Assembly: GCF_945859685.1 (NCBI RefSeq)
Contig: NC_079147.1
Location: 92,806,315 to 92,870,314, forward strand
Origin: Eupeodes corollae
Lineage: Eukaryota; Arthropoda; Insecta; Diptera; Syrphidae
Direction: 5' to 3'
DNA: 64,000 bases
Shown: in pieces, positions 21,472 to 32,695 of the stretch
How positions within the stretch are numbered: position 1 is the stretch's first letter
How the letters are laid out: each line of letters opens with the position of its first letter
The notes under the pieces: generated by a model
Database searches by the model: none
The model's input: the letters and a program-made list of their open reading frames with translations, nothing else
Told to the model about the DNA's origin: nothing
Translations under genes and position numbers: made by a program

Positions 21472-22298
21472 GGGATGCGACCCACACTGATAACTATCCG
21501 TTACGTCTGTCGATTTGTCTTGCTTAAAAGTTTGTAGGTTGGGTGGGGTTAAAAAAGTTGTTAGTTGAAAAATTTAAAAATTGCCAACAATATTTTCCAT
21601 ATAAAGAAATAGATTAGTTTGAAATTATAGTTTTGTTAAATAGATTTTTAGTCGAAAACAAATGTTTACCAATTTTAGTAGCATTTCCTAAGTTTTTAGA
21701 AACTGGGTGAATGAAATTAATTTGAGAGATATCAAGAACCGAACATCAATGAAAGAACGGACTATTGTATGTGAAATAAAAAAGTTTGGAGACAATATTT
21801 TTAATTTTTGAAAAGCTTTTTGAGTCGAAAGTAAATTTTTACCTTGTATTGTATTTTTTATTAGGTTTGTATTTTTTGGAAGAAAACTGTCATTATATTT
21901 AATAAGATAAAAGTACTTTTAAGCCAATCTCTCAAATTCCATTCATAAAATTTTCGAGGTGACAAATATTTTTTTTCAGTTTTTTTTTTGATTTATTAAA
22001 AAAACTTTTAATTGAAATTTTTCCCAAAAATATATTTGTTTAGTATTGCAGTAGAATACATAATATGAAATTTTATTAAAGTCTCTATTATCTGTATAAC
22101 AAAATTTATTTGAAGTCGATATCTCTACTGGTCCTTGAGTTATTGTCGACAAAAAAACGTAACCAACGTACGTTCAAGCACGCACGCACTGACATCTTTC
22201 TAAACATCTTTTATTTCGACTCTAGGGACTGAGAAATGTCAACATTTTCAATTCGAAATATCGGACCGATTACAATAACATCCTATGGGAAGTTAACT
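21472..22298 (+). repeat. Family A repeat, copy 3
   Basis: Left end cccacactgataactatcc at about 21,480, then cgtctgtcgatttgtcttg. Shortened AT-rich modules follow, and the right end tacaataacatcctatggg-aagttaa closes it (about 22,270-22,297) with the terminal hairpin. About 110 bp are missing in front of attatctgtataacaaaat (about 22,090). The same insertion is found in duplication copy B, so it is older than the duplication. Confidence 0.8.
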
Positions 22299-22589
22299 AG
22301 TAGCCCAAAAATAGTCTAAACTCACATGTCCTAAGCACATACTCGTTCGTAAGGTTGCCATATTCTGAGCTACTTTGATGCCATATCCTGGCCAAAATCA
22401 AAGCCAAACAAGCAGCTCAAAAATTCTCATCGAAATGTGTGCTAAATTATTATTTCATTTTATGTGTTAAGTTTGGAAAGAGTTCATCAAAGGTATATGC
22501 CTTTATACTACAGCATTTGAAGTTTAACTACTAGATACAAATTTCGCTTTACTATAGTTTATAAGTAAATTATAGCCCAAGATTAAATT

Positions 22590-22720
22590 TGGCAAATTTT
22601 TGTTAAGAATAGCCCAACTTCTGATAAATAGCGCAGATTACAAAGGATAGCCAAATTTCTAATAAATAGCTCAATTTCCAAAAAATAAACTAATTTCAAA
22701 TAGATATCACAACTTCCAAT
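22590..22720 (+). repeat. Minisatellite (ttccaataaatagcccaa units), left part
   Basis: Degenerate tandem units of about 18-24 bp with the phrase ttcc/tctgataaatagcccaa, for example at about 22,600-22,625, 22,640-22,670 and 22,670-22,715. The array is interrupted by the RTE-like insertion and continues at 24,163-24,212. The uninterrupted counterpart in duplication copy B is at 31,365-31,490. Confidence 0.7.
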
Positions 22721-24163
22721 AGCTGCGAACAAAGCTGCTGACGGAATTGCTGCCGAACTATTTAAAGCAGCAGGTGATGACTTGGTATAGAGCATGCACC
22801 AACTTATCTTCAAAATATGGTTGGAAGAAAGCATGCCCAATGAGTGGAATCTCGGCATAGACTGCCCGATACATAAAAAAGGAGAAAATCTTAACTGCGC
22901 CAACTACAGAGACATCAGTGTACTTAACATTGCAATTACATACAAGTTCCCCTCTGCCGTATTATGTGAAAGTATGGAGCCGTTCGTCAACAACCTGATA
23001 GGTTCTTATCAGTGTTAATTCAGACCAGGAAAGTCCACTATCGACCAAATATTCACACTACGGCAGATCTTGGAAATAACCCAGGAGTCTCCAATCGATA
23101 AGCACCATCTTTTTATCGATTTTAAAGCCGCGTATGACAGCATCAATAGGAAAGAGCTCTACAGAGCAATGTCTAGTTTTGACATCCCTGTCAAACTTAT
23201 CCGTTTGTGCAGAATGACGATTGAGAATGCAAGCTGCATTAGTCGGAAAAGATCTCACCGATGCATTTGATGTCAAAAAAGGTTTTAGACAAGGCGATGC
23301 ACTGTCATGCGACTTCTTTAATATAGTTCTGGAAAGAATTCTGCAAAACTCAACTGTCAACACAAGCGGCACAATCTTCAAAAGGTGCATCCAATTACTC
23401 GGATACGCAGATGATATTGACATAATTGGAATATCAAAGCGTCATGTCAGTGGAGCGTTTTCGAGCATTGCGACGGATGCGAAGAAAATACGTTTAGTGG
23501 TCAATGAGCGAATGACCATAAGTATATGCTGTCATAAAAAAAAAAAAAACATTGAACTACGACGTCTTGGACAAAACGTCAACATAGACAGCTTTAACTT
23601 CGAGATAGTTAAGGACTTTGTCTACCTAGCCGCCACTATAAACACAGGCAACGACACCAAGCGCTGAAATCAAACGAAGAATAATTCTTGGAAATCGCTG
23701 CTTCTTTGGACTTAGAAGGCATTTGAGAAGTAAAGTCCTCTCTCGAGCATCTAAAATCACCATCTTTAAGACACTCATCATCATGGTTCTCAACAATGGC
23801 ACTGAGGCCTGACCCCTGTCAAAGAAAGATGAGAACGTCTTCAGGTGATTTTTGGTCCCGTATGCACTATGCATAGATGGAGAATGGAGGAGAAGATGTA
23901 ATGAATTCAAGTCCAACGTCTTAGTCATGTAGAGCGAATGGACATTAATGTTCCAGCCCGGAAGGTCTTCGAGTCCAATCCCGAGGGACGGCGCATTAGA
24001 GAAAGACCGCGACTCAGTTGGCGCACGCAGGTGGGTGAAGTCCTCAACCAACTTGGCGTGCGAAACTGGAGACAGCTAGCTAGGGACCGAGCTGGCTGGA
24101 TACGCATGTTGGTTGAGTCCCTGGTCCGCCCGGTTTGTAGCGCCACCTTAAGTAAGTAAGTAA
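22721..24163 (+). pseudogene. RTE-like non-LTR retrotransposon, copy 2 (RT and 3' end)
   Basis: 5'-truncated LINE, as is usual after incomplete target-primed reverse transcription. RT motifs in order: NKAADGIAAELFKAAGDD (22,729-22,780), WNLGIDCPIHKKGENLNCAN (22,846-22,905), STIDQIFTLRQILE (23,037-23,080), DFKAAYDSINRKEL (motif A, 23,118-23,160), VKKGFRQGDALSCDFFN (23,272-23,322) and YADDIDIIG (catalytic box intact, 23,404-23,430). C-terminal blocks DFVYLAATINTGND (23,617-23,658) and RCFFGLRRHLRSK (23,695-23,735) follow, then PARKVFESNPEGRR and RPRLSWRTQVGEV (23,954-24,045), the same region as in copy 1. The 3' end is a short tandem repeat, ttaagtaagtaagtaa (about 24,148-24,163), typical of RTE elements. 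Frameshifts and a stop (before SMHQLI) make it inactive. It splits a minisatellite. Confidence 0.88.
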
Positions 24164-24215
24164 TTCCAATAAATAGCCAAATTTCCAATGAATAGCCCAA
24201 TCTGGCAAGCCTACT
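24163..24215 (+). repeat. Minisatellite, right part after the RTE insertion
   Basis: Units aattccaataaatagcc, aaatttccaatgaatagccc and aatctggcaagcc continue the array cut at 22,720. In duplication copy B the two parts are joined without the LINE. Confidence 0.65.
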
Positions 24216-25396
24216 CGTACATCTCTGAATGCCTACGAGCTGTGCCACTGGCGTTGTGATGTTGTGTTTCTGGCAGACATTATTATGGTGATGAATTCAC
24301 AAATGATGTCTGATCCAACACAAAACACTCTGGATATCGATTTTTGTATTCGCACAAAAACAATCCCGATGGGATAATACAAAACCACCTACAACCAAAT
24401 GAAAGCCAAATGTAAAAGACGGTACCATCGAAACATAAAACCAATGCGTGCGAATAATATTCATTCCCAACAGGATGAGTTTGTATAAATCCATATAAAT
24501 TATACCTAGGTACGTATAGCCGTAGATACTTCAAAAATTTAATGATCCAAGTCTTAAATGATTATTATCTTTCTCTAATGGCTAAATAAATATGCGGAGT
24601 CAAAAATGATGGTTCATAATATCTACATTTATATTTATTTTTTATTTTTAAATGAAAGTAAAAATTTGAAAACGTATATAAATTTAATCGTCTGAGAAGA
24701 GAGGAGATTATAATATCTAACAACCAAAGGGCTCAATTTGCTTAAAATGTGAGCGCATCAGAATATTTAATCACAAGATAATGTTCTAAAGTATATTTTT
24801 TGTGTGTGAATTTTTAAAAGCATCAAGAACCCTGCAAAAAACAAAATCACACTCTTAGTCAATTTTATTATTTGGGCCTGCTTGCTAATGCCTTTTAGTC
24901 TTGTAGAACACCGTCAATTTATTCACATTCTAGATTCAGACTTCAGGCCTTAGGACCATGGATACGAGTTTTAAATGTAAAATTAAAGCAAATTTCGAAT
25001 GCAAAGACAGTTAAGAAAATGCCACTCCAAAAAAAATACATAATAATAGAAAATACAAGACAATAATTTAGTCCTTGAGGATTTTAAAGCTGTATGTATT
25101 TTATTTCAATGCTCATTTTACTAAGCCTTTAATGTAAAGGATGTGGGTACATCAAAAGGCAATTGGAAATTGCAACATCTTTCGGAAAATATGTAACAAA
25201 TACAAAGATGAGCAACTGGTAACCAATAGGACCTTTCATGTGATACACGATTCATGAAGAATAACATCATGCTGTGAGCTATAATAAAACAAGTTACGAA
25301 ATGGGTAGAACTCTTAGAGCTGTATGCGGCCACTGTAAACATCTGTCATAAAGTTTCAGCCTATATATTGCCGTTTACGAAACTACATGTGTTATA

Positions 25397-25800
25397 CAGG
25401 GTTATCCATTTTGTGGTTTGAAAAGTTGATAAAGACATATACATTTTTTTAAAACACTACATACATTAATTGACCACCACGCAAATTGTTGCAAGCATCG
25501 ATTCTGAGGCAGTTTTCGACCACTTTTTGTCACATCTTAAGTGCTCAAGAGTAAAATATATATATAGTTTATTTGCAAAAACACGGTCTTTTGCGTAGCC
25601 CCAACCACCGAGTGAGAAATGTGCCGCTTCGCTGTAAAAAATCTTCTTCAAAAAACAGGCGTCCAGCGCCTGTTAGCACCCATTCGATATATGCCGATAT
25701 ATGTATATGCCGAAAGACAGTCCTAATTCCTGAGGAGGAATGGCAACACTTTCACTTACATCAGCGGTATTTTCAGTGGTACGAGCGAAATGATGATGCA
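25397..25800 (-). pseudogene. mariner-like transposase remnant in duplication copy A
   Basis: Decayed DDE transposase of the Tc1/mariner superfamily, read on the minus strand. An N-terminal helix-turn-helix piece at about 25,790-25,715 reads RTTENTADVSESVA then PPQELGLS. The central block, about 25,680-25,600, reads DACFLKKIFYSEAAHFSLGG, matching the FSDEAHF motif; the catalytic Asp is changed to Glu. A C-terminal end at about 25,530-25,455 reads KVVENCLRIDACNN then LRGGQLMYVVF. The sequence between them, with the remaining catalytic residues, is deleted. Outside it lies acagggttatccattttg (25,396-25,413), which looks like a mariner terminal inverted repeat; the opposite end was not found. 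An LKPTDH segment present in copy B is lost here. Confidence 0.65.
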
Positions 25801-26273
25801 CAAGCCTTACAATATCTGTTTGTAGTTACAATTTGGCAATCGCTTGGAAAGTTGGATGATATTGTAAAACATAATCTCCTCCGATTCATTTTTGTAAATG
25901 TGAGACTTACAACTGAAAAAACAAATTGGTTTAACAACTTAGTTTTACAGATGTCGAATTCCGGCCCTATACACTTTTGATACTTTCCGCCCCAAAAGTT
26001 ACTTTATCAAATCGCTTTTGGTGACAGCCAATGAAGTGGAAGATTGTGCGTTCCGGGAGTAATTACGAAATAGTTGTTCAAACTAAGCTAATATAAAATG
26101 ATACTGATGGGCAAATAGATGATATAACGTTGATAGTTGTTCACAAATGTTAAGTACAAAATGTTATCAATACGCAAAATTTCGTATAAATGAATCCACT
26201 CTTATACTCAGGATTTTAAATTTACCTACTTCATTGGCCTGGCCATTGACTCTGTTATGGATTTCACAACCGC

Positions 26274-26482
26274 TTGCTTCTCCACATTTCGTGGGTTGTT
26301 AGAGGACGCCATCCAGTAGAGCACCCAAAGGCTCCGGGTGTCCCATTCTATGCCATTTTTAAAACGGTGGCATTTTATTTTCTGCTATCTTCTCCCATAA
26401 ATCGTACCGCAAAGGACTGTCCTGGTGTGCTCCTTCGCTCATGCGTGAGGAGCCCTCCGCAGACTAGCAAGCTTTATCTTTA
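26274..26482. other. Uncharacterised block shared by the duplication (copy A)
   Basis: Less AT-rich than its surroundings. The plus frame of 69 codons is also open in copy B (33,409-33,681, with 90 codons) and differs at about 10 residues. No motif is recognised on either strand; on the minus strand short Trp/Arg/His-rich pieces occur but do not add up to a known domain. It lies just upstream (in plus coordinates) of a minus-strand non-LTR C-terminal fragment, so it may be the 3' end of that element. Confidence 0.3.
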
Positions 26483-26760
26483 GAGCTGTACCAGCGTCAT
26501 GGTATATTTCGTATCAATTATTTTTATACGTTCTCCCGAATTGTCCTTCCTCAGAAATGGGACCTTGAGACTTTTCTCTTCAATGTTGAACAACAGGCCA
26601 AGGTGTCTTTGACTGAGCAACCAAGTCTTGCATCCATAAGTTAGTGGTAGGAACATAGTCGTATACCGCAGCAGTTTGGAATTTATGGTGAGCATGAGTT
26701 GGTAGGCTATAGAAGGTCATGTTGGCATTAAGCAGACGCGATAGCATGTTATTATCAGCT
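26483..26760 (-). pseudogene. Non-LTR retrotransposon C-terminal fragment (copy A)
   Basis: Minus-strand frame 26,695-26,480 reads INSKLLRYTTMFLPLTYGCK, then TWLLSQRHLGLL and FNIEEKSLKV. The KLRLYKT-PVLTYGCETW pattern marks the region after the RT domain of many LINEs (RTE, CR1 and related groups). The copy in duplication B reads LYKTMVLTLTYG and LLSAFKRK, closer to the consensus. No RT core is present in either copy. The exact clade cannot be set from this piece. Confidence 0.6.
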
Positions 26761-27299
26761 CCTTCTATTGGACAGAATTAACAACACTATTAACAACATA
26801 TATTTTCCATTTTAATGCGTTCTAAATTAAACAGGGCCTTTAAAGAAGTAAGATTCCAAGGTAAGAATTAATGCGAAAGAATTAAATATGAAAAGATATT
26901 TTAAAGACGTCAAACTCTTTAGATTTAAGATGGAAAGATTGATTAAAAACATTTTTTTTTTTAATTATGAATATAACTTACTCAAAACTTAAAAACTAAG
27001 CTTGAACATATTTCTCTTAGCTTTTTGTTTCCTTCAAACTTCTGTTTTCATTCTCAGTTTCTAAAAGATCAGCATACAAATTTCTTAAGAGCTTATAGAG
27101 TGTTACTTTTTTTTAAAACTCTTGTCCGTTTAGTTTTTTGTCAACTCTTCTAAAACGTAAAATATTTCAGTAACGAAACATTTTGCAGAAATATTGTTTG
27201 AAAAATACTTAATTACTGTAGGAATTGTAAGTTTTGCAAACGTTGATGTTCGGTGTCATTTTCTTAAATGAATTGACCAAATGCAATTGACCAAATTTT

Positions 27300-28105
27300 C
27301 AACCTTATGAATGTTGCACAGTCTTTTCAAGATGTAATTGTATACTTCAAAGCCGCTTTTGATTTTATCAATCGAAGGTCCCTATTCTACTTGGACACAT
27401 AATCAGCGATATGGAAGAATGGTTTGCAAAAACAATTAGAGTAAAACAAGGGTGTGTGCTAATAACCTTATTGCTTAGCCTGTTTCTTGAAGATGTAAAT
27501 GAAGTGCTTTGTGATGGAATTTTGTGGGCCGAAAAAAGGAGTAGTCATGAATGCTGATGATATAGTTTTGTTATCGGACAGCCCCTAAGGACTAAGTTGC
27601 ATGACCTTAAAAAATATTGTGATATTGTAAGGAGTTTAAAGACAAAGCATAATCATCACTCTACAGACAATATTACAGCAAACTTAACTGCTGAATTGAA
27701 CTATTTTCGGGATGAAAACTGAAAACTTGAATTTTAAAACGCACAGGGATGATCTTCCTTTATTTTGCACTTTATGCTATCTTAAAGCTCGGAAGTTCAT
27801 ATTTCATTTCGTTGGAGAATGATCTATCCTTATGGAAAGCAGAATGGTCTTCTTTGACATCACTACAATGAAAGTGAATTATTTCACTTGCATAAGCATT
27901 TCAGAATTAATTGTGTGGAGACCTGTGCCACAACACGACCAGGAGAGTGGATAAGAAAGAGCCAACATAAGAAGATTATTTGTTGTGAGCATATAAGGAG
28001 AACCGGTTTGGCTTTAGAACAAGGTCAATATTTTTTATCAGTTCAGTTGCCAATTAGCAGCCGAAGAGTAAAGATCTTATAACTAAAAAAAGTATTTTGA
28101 AACTA
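27300..28105 (+). pseudogene. Non-LTR reverse transcriptase fragment in the spacer between duplication copies
   Basis: About 27,337-27,390 reads VYFKAAFDFINRRSLFYLD, RT motif A with the catalytic Asp lost or replaced (YFKAAFD where families have DFKAAFD). About 27,440-27,510 reads RVKQGCVL then PYCLACF after a shift, motif B. About 27,545-27,580 reads MNADDIVLLSDSP, the YADD catalytic box with Asn for Tyr/Met at the first position but both Asp present. After that (27,600-28,080) the frames break up; one 64-codon frame has no motif. This fragment lies only between the two duplicated copies. Confidence 0.65.
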
Positions 28106-28825
28106 AAACAAGTGGGTTATAGTTATTGATAACTCGGGTCTCTACAACTTGCAACTCAAATTTAATTTTTCTACATGTTAACGATTAAAAAATTTCATTT
28201 GAAAGTTAAATTGAATCACCAATTTTTCGTACTTTTTGAAATCCAGTATAAATTATTGAATTTGATCTATGGCCATTTCTATTTTGTTAAATTATCAAAA
28301 ATATCACTGTAAAAATGTTAAACTCTTAAACATAAAATGCAATCATAGGAATTAATTTCAGGATAATTTTTTCATGTTAATCAATGGGATGAACTTAAGC
28401 TTTCTCCAAGTCAAGCAATAAGCAATTCAATTGGAAATTGCGTTAAAGCACGAAAAAAAACCTTTGAAAATAAAATAAACATGTTTTGTTTTCAATTGGA
28501 AGAATCTTAAACAAAGTTCGAGTTTTCAAAAAATATTATTCTCAAATGAATAACGTGACTGTTAATGGTTAAAATTAATTTGCGCTCCATTGAATTTAAC
28601 CATTAACTATTTGTAGGTATATGTATATTTATTCAAGTCAATCCATTGAATAATAATTGACTTCAAACATAACTTTTAATGACTAAATAGGAAGAAAAGG
28701 ATATTGAAACAAAATATCTATCGGGTGTTTCCTTTGGAGCTTGGGAATTTTATATGAATAATAATTAAAGACGGACATTTTTTGGAAATATTTTATTTTA
28801 ATCATTTTGGAGATAAATTTTTGCA

Positions 28826-29103
28826 GTCCGTTGAGAACTAGGGCTTAGTGACTTACAACTCTCAACCATTCCTGTGTGCGAGTATTGTTTTCAAGGATGG
28901 AGGAGAATTACAGTTTTTAAGCCGAATCCGAAAGGCCATTTTGAAAGCGCACTTTTCATCACAAGTATTACTGTTCGAGAATTTGTCAATTTCTCGCAAG
29001 AGGCAATACCCGTGATAAAACTTTAGATGGCACAGGCAGGGATTGAACCCTATAGACCTCTAGCATCACAGTATAGTGCACCAACTATCATGCCACGGAT
29101 ACT
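28826..29103 (-). mobile_element. tRNA-derived SINE, best minus-strand copy (duplication B)
   Basis: On the minus strand the head (about 29,103-29,030) reads gtggcatgatagttggtgc, matching a polymerase III A box, and about 30 bp further gggttcaatccctgcc, matching a B box (GGTTCNANNCC). The body follows to 28,826 with aattctcgaacagtaatact, gattcggctt and ccttgaaaacaatactcgc. The same body is in the copies at 19.9, 44.1 and 54.8 kb. It is too short and too diverged in the acceptor stem for a functional tRNA. Confidence 0.75.
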
Positions 29104-29601
29104 AGCGGCTAGGAGTTTTTCACTGCTTTTTCCAATAAATCTGGATCCATGCCGTCACTAATGGCTTGAATATTGGCTTCCAATGCTTCAAAAGTTGCTG
29201 ACTCCACATGCATGATCCCACTTCTGGAAACAAATAAGTTAAGTACGTTGTTTAAAATTCTACGTCTTATTGGAACCAAATGTCGTCCGTAATTCGCATT
29301 TTCCTCGTTCTAAATGGAGATTTGTTAATAGCATAAGATTGCATCCAATCCATGTTTTGCTCTTTGACGAAGCCATTTCATTAGAAAAAAAGCTTTATTG
29401 CTTAACTAAATTCTTCGCTCTTATTCTGAGTTCAAACAATTTATAATAATTTGCCAAGCCTTACAGAACAGAATTGTCAACAAACCGAATTTTCCAATGC
29501 AGCTAAAAAAACACCCTATACAATCTACATACATATATGAATATAGAAGTTAGTTTTAATGAGACTTACTATTTCGAAAGTCATAACTTATGCCCCTTTT
29601 G

Positions 29602-30268
29602 AAGGTAGCAAATGACTTACTTTAAATTTATCAAATTGTTTAACGAATCTTTGATTACCTTCAAATTGAAGATACTGCTTGAAAATATACGGAACCTTTT
29701 AATATCTTATTAACCTTCCTTGTTTACATTGCTTTGTATTTGAATATTATTTCCCTTTCAATTTGTTTGCCTTCGTGTTCCCCATCATTCTTAATTAAGT
29801 TTAAGTGTTCTCCGTTACCAAAGCGTTCAACCTTTCACTTGGTTTTCAACATACCTACATACCTATCTTACAAACTAAAGGAAAACATCATTATTGTATT
29901 TAAAGGCTATATGATTGCCTTGGAAGGCAAGGAAGGCATACGAAAACATAAGTTCTCTTTACAAACGTCGCCGTCGCGTTGCTCGTTGCCTAAAATCAAA
30001 TTAATGAATCCTCTCATACGTTTGATAGGTAAGTAGATAGATATAACGTTTACGGTAAACCATTAAGCTTTATGAATGAAATGTTAAGGAAGCAAACAAC
30101 CATTTGGGAAGCCACATTAACACATACCATATTAAGAGACTCATCCTAATAACATGCTATGCCGCAACCAAAGATCCATGTTAATGAAAGATTTAACTGC
30201 CAATAGGAATACCTTTACGGAATTATTATAACCTTTACACATGTCCTTCGCACATACTTGTACTCGAA
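29602..30268. other. Near-identical block of the duplication (copy B)
   Basis: Counterpart of 20,720-21,400. The 100-codon frame at 29,734-30,036 differs from that in copy A at only two residues (positions 5 and 66). See copy A for the possible explanations. Confidence 0.45.
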
Positions 30269-30327
30269 GGCAGGGTTACCATGTCCTGAAATAATTCGGC
30301 TAATTTAAAAAACAATTCAAGCCCAAA

Positions 30328-31228
30328 ATCAAAAAAAAAAAATGAATAACAATATTTTGCCTAAAATGAAATAGTTTGATTTCAAAATCTATTTTCGTTA
30401 ACGAGGTTTTCTAGTTTAAAACCAAATTTTTACCAATTTTACAAATTGGATTAATGAAATAAGAGATATCGAGAACCGAACATCAATTTTTACCAAATTT
30501 GCGTAATATTTTTTGTAGATTTTATTTTTCTATGAAAAAAAAACGGACTGTTGGATTTTTATAAAAAAAAAAATAATGAATACCGAAAACAATATTTTTT
30601 GTGAAATAAAAAATAGTTTGAAGCCAATATTTTTAATTTTTGAAAAGCTATTTGAGTCGAAACTAAATTTTTTCCAAGTCTTAGTACCTATTGTTTTTTT
30701 TACCTTCCCATAGGAAGATATTGTAATGGGTCAGTTTTGTAAAATTGAAAATTTTGACATTTCTCGACGTTTCAAGGTCCCTAGAGTTGAAATAAAAGAT
30801 TTTTAGAAAGATGTCTGTGCCTTCGTGTGTACGTACGTTCGTACGTTCGTATGTCCGTACGTTCGCGACATTTTTTTCGTCGTCCATAGCTTAAGAACCA
30901 GAAGAGATATCGACTTCAAATAAATTTTTCTGTACAGAAAATAATGCAGAAAGGGCTCTCAAGAAAATTGAGTTATTTTTTTTACCATAGCAGTTTAAAA
31001 AAAAGGTGAACATTTTGGTTAACCCAAAATATCTCACACCTTTTTTGAAATTGGTATGGTAAAAAAACAAGCCACCAATTTTTTTTAAAAGTCCTTTCTG
31101 CATTATTACCTGTATAACAAAAATTATTTGAAGTCGATATCTCTTTTGGTTCTTGAGCTATGGACGTTGAGAAATGTCAACATTTTCAGTTCAAAAAATC
31201 AAACCGATTACAATAACTTCCTATGGGC
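30328..31228. repeat. Family A repeat, copy 4, with an inverted second piece
   Basis: A plus-oriented copy (30,328-30,700, and 31,036-31,228) holds a minus-oriented right-end piece at about 30,703-31,035. The minus piece begins with accttcccataggaagata and includes the ACGT-rich stretch tacgtacgttcgtacgttcg (30,830-30,850). The two arms meet at about 31,035, where taacccaaaatatctcac of the minus arm is followed by accttttttgaaattggtat of the plus arm. The result is a long imperfect inverted repeat with almost no loop. The right end is eroded to cttcctatgggccc. Confidence 0.75.
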
Positions 31229-31364
31229 CCAAAAATAGCCTTATTGAACATGTCCTAAACACATACTCGTTCGTAGGGTTACCATATTCTGAGCTACTTT
31301 GATAACCCAATTTAAAAACATGTGTTTCCCAAAATCAAAGCCAAACAAGCAGCCAAAAAATTCC

Positions 31365-31490
31365 CAATTTCTGATCAATAGCCCAGTTTCCAAAATATAG
31401 CCCAGTTTTCAATAAATAGCTTAGTTTCAAATAAATATTTTAATGTTCAATAAATAGCAATATTTTCCGATAAAAAGTACAATCTGGCAA
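31365..31490 (+). repeat. Minisatellite (aatagccca units), uninterrupted copy B
   Basis: About six degenerate units of 18-24 bp (for example tgatcaatagcccagtttcc, aaaatatagcccagttttc, aataaatagcttagtttc). It is the empty-site counterpart of the array split by an RTE-like element at 22,720/24,163. Confidence 0.7.
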
Positions 31491-32695
31491 GCCTACTCGT
31501 ACATCTCTGAATGCCTACGAGCTGTTGTAAGTACCACGGGCGTTGTGTGTGATGTTGTGTTTCTGGCAGACATTATTATGGTGATGAATTCACAAACGCT
31601 GTCTGAGCCAACACAAAACACTCTAGATATCGATTTTTGTATTCGCACAAAAACAATCCCGATGGGATAATACAAAACCACCTACAACCAAATGAAAGTC
31701 AAATGTAAAAGACGGTACCGTCGAAACATAAAACCAATGCGTGCGAATAAAATTCATTCCCAACAGGATGAGTTTGTATAAATCCATATGCATTGTATCT
31801 AGATTCTACGTATAGTCGTAGATACTTCAAAAATTTAATGATCTAAGTCTTAAATGATTATTATCTTTCTCTAATGGCTGAATAAATATGCGGAATCAAA
31901 AATGATGGTTCATAATATCTACATTTATATTTATTTTTTTATTTTTAAATGAAAGTAAAAATTTGAAAACGTATATAAATTTAATCGTCTGAAAAGAGAG
32001 GAAATTATATAATATCTAACAACCAAAGGGCAATTTGCTTAAAAATGTGAGCGCATTAGAATATATAATCATAAGATAATGTTCTAAAGTGTATTTTTTG
32101 TGTGTGAATTTTTAAAAGCATCAAGAACCCTGCAAAAAACAAAATCACACTCTTAGTCAATTTTATTATTTGGGCCTGCTTGCTAATGCCTTTTAGTCTT
32201 GTAGAACACCGTCAATTTATTCACATTCCAGATTCAGACTTCAGGCCTTAGGAACATGGATACTAGTTTTAAATGTAAAATTAAAGCAAATTTCGAATGC
32301 AAAGACAGTTAAGAAAATACCACTTCCAAGAAAATACAGAATAATAGAAAATACAAGACAATAATTTAGTCCTTGAAGATTTTAAAGCTGGGGATGTATT
32401 TTATTTCAATGTTAATTTTACTAAGCCTTTAATGTAAAGGATGTAGATACATCAAAAGGCAATTGGAAATTGCAACATCTTTCGGAAAATATGTAACAAA
32501 TACAAAGATGAGCAACTGGTAACCAATAGGACCTTTCATGTGATACACGATTCATGAAGAATAACATCATGCTGTGAGCTATAATAAAACAAGTTACGAA
32601 ATGGGTAGAACTCTTAGAGCTGTATGCGGCCACTGTAAACATCTGTCATAAATTTTCAGCCTATATATTGCCATTTACGAAACTACATGTGTTAT

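Larger units (their letters stand above)
19170..27250 (+). repeat. Large direct duplication, copy A
   Basis: About 8.1 kb that reappears in the same order and orientation at 28,109-34,706. Homology begins at caagtg followed by gttatagttattgataact (19,170) and ends at gttttgcaaacg-tgat (about 27,248). Shared internal landmarks include a tRNA-type SINE, a 300-bp near-identical block (20,850-21,160), a family A copy, an aatagccca minisatellite, a mariner-like pseudogene and a non-LTR C-terminal fragment. Identity varies by eye from about 90% to about 99%. Copy A is longer mainly because of an RTE insertion (22,721-24,163). About 860 bp of unrelated sequence separate the copies. Confidence 0.9.

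Noticed and set aside
23626..24248. Minus-strand frames of 141 and 107 codons
   Set aside because: Antisense of the C-terminal region of RTE-like copy 2, which has matching conserved blocks on the plus strand.
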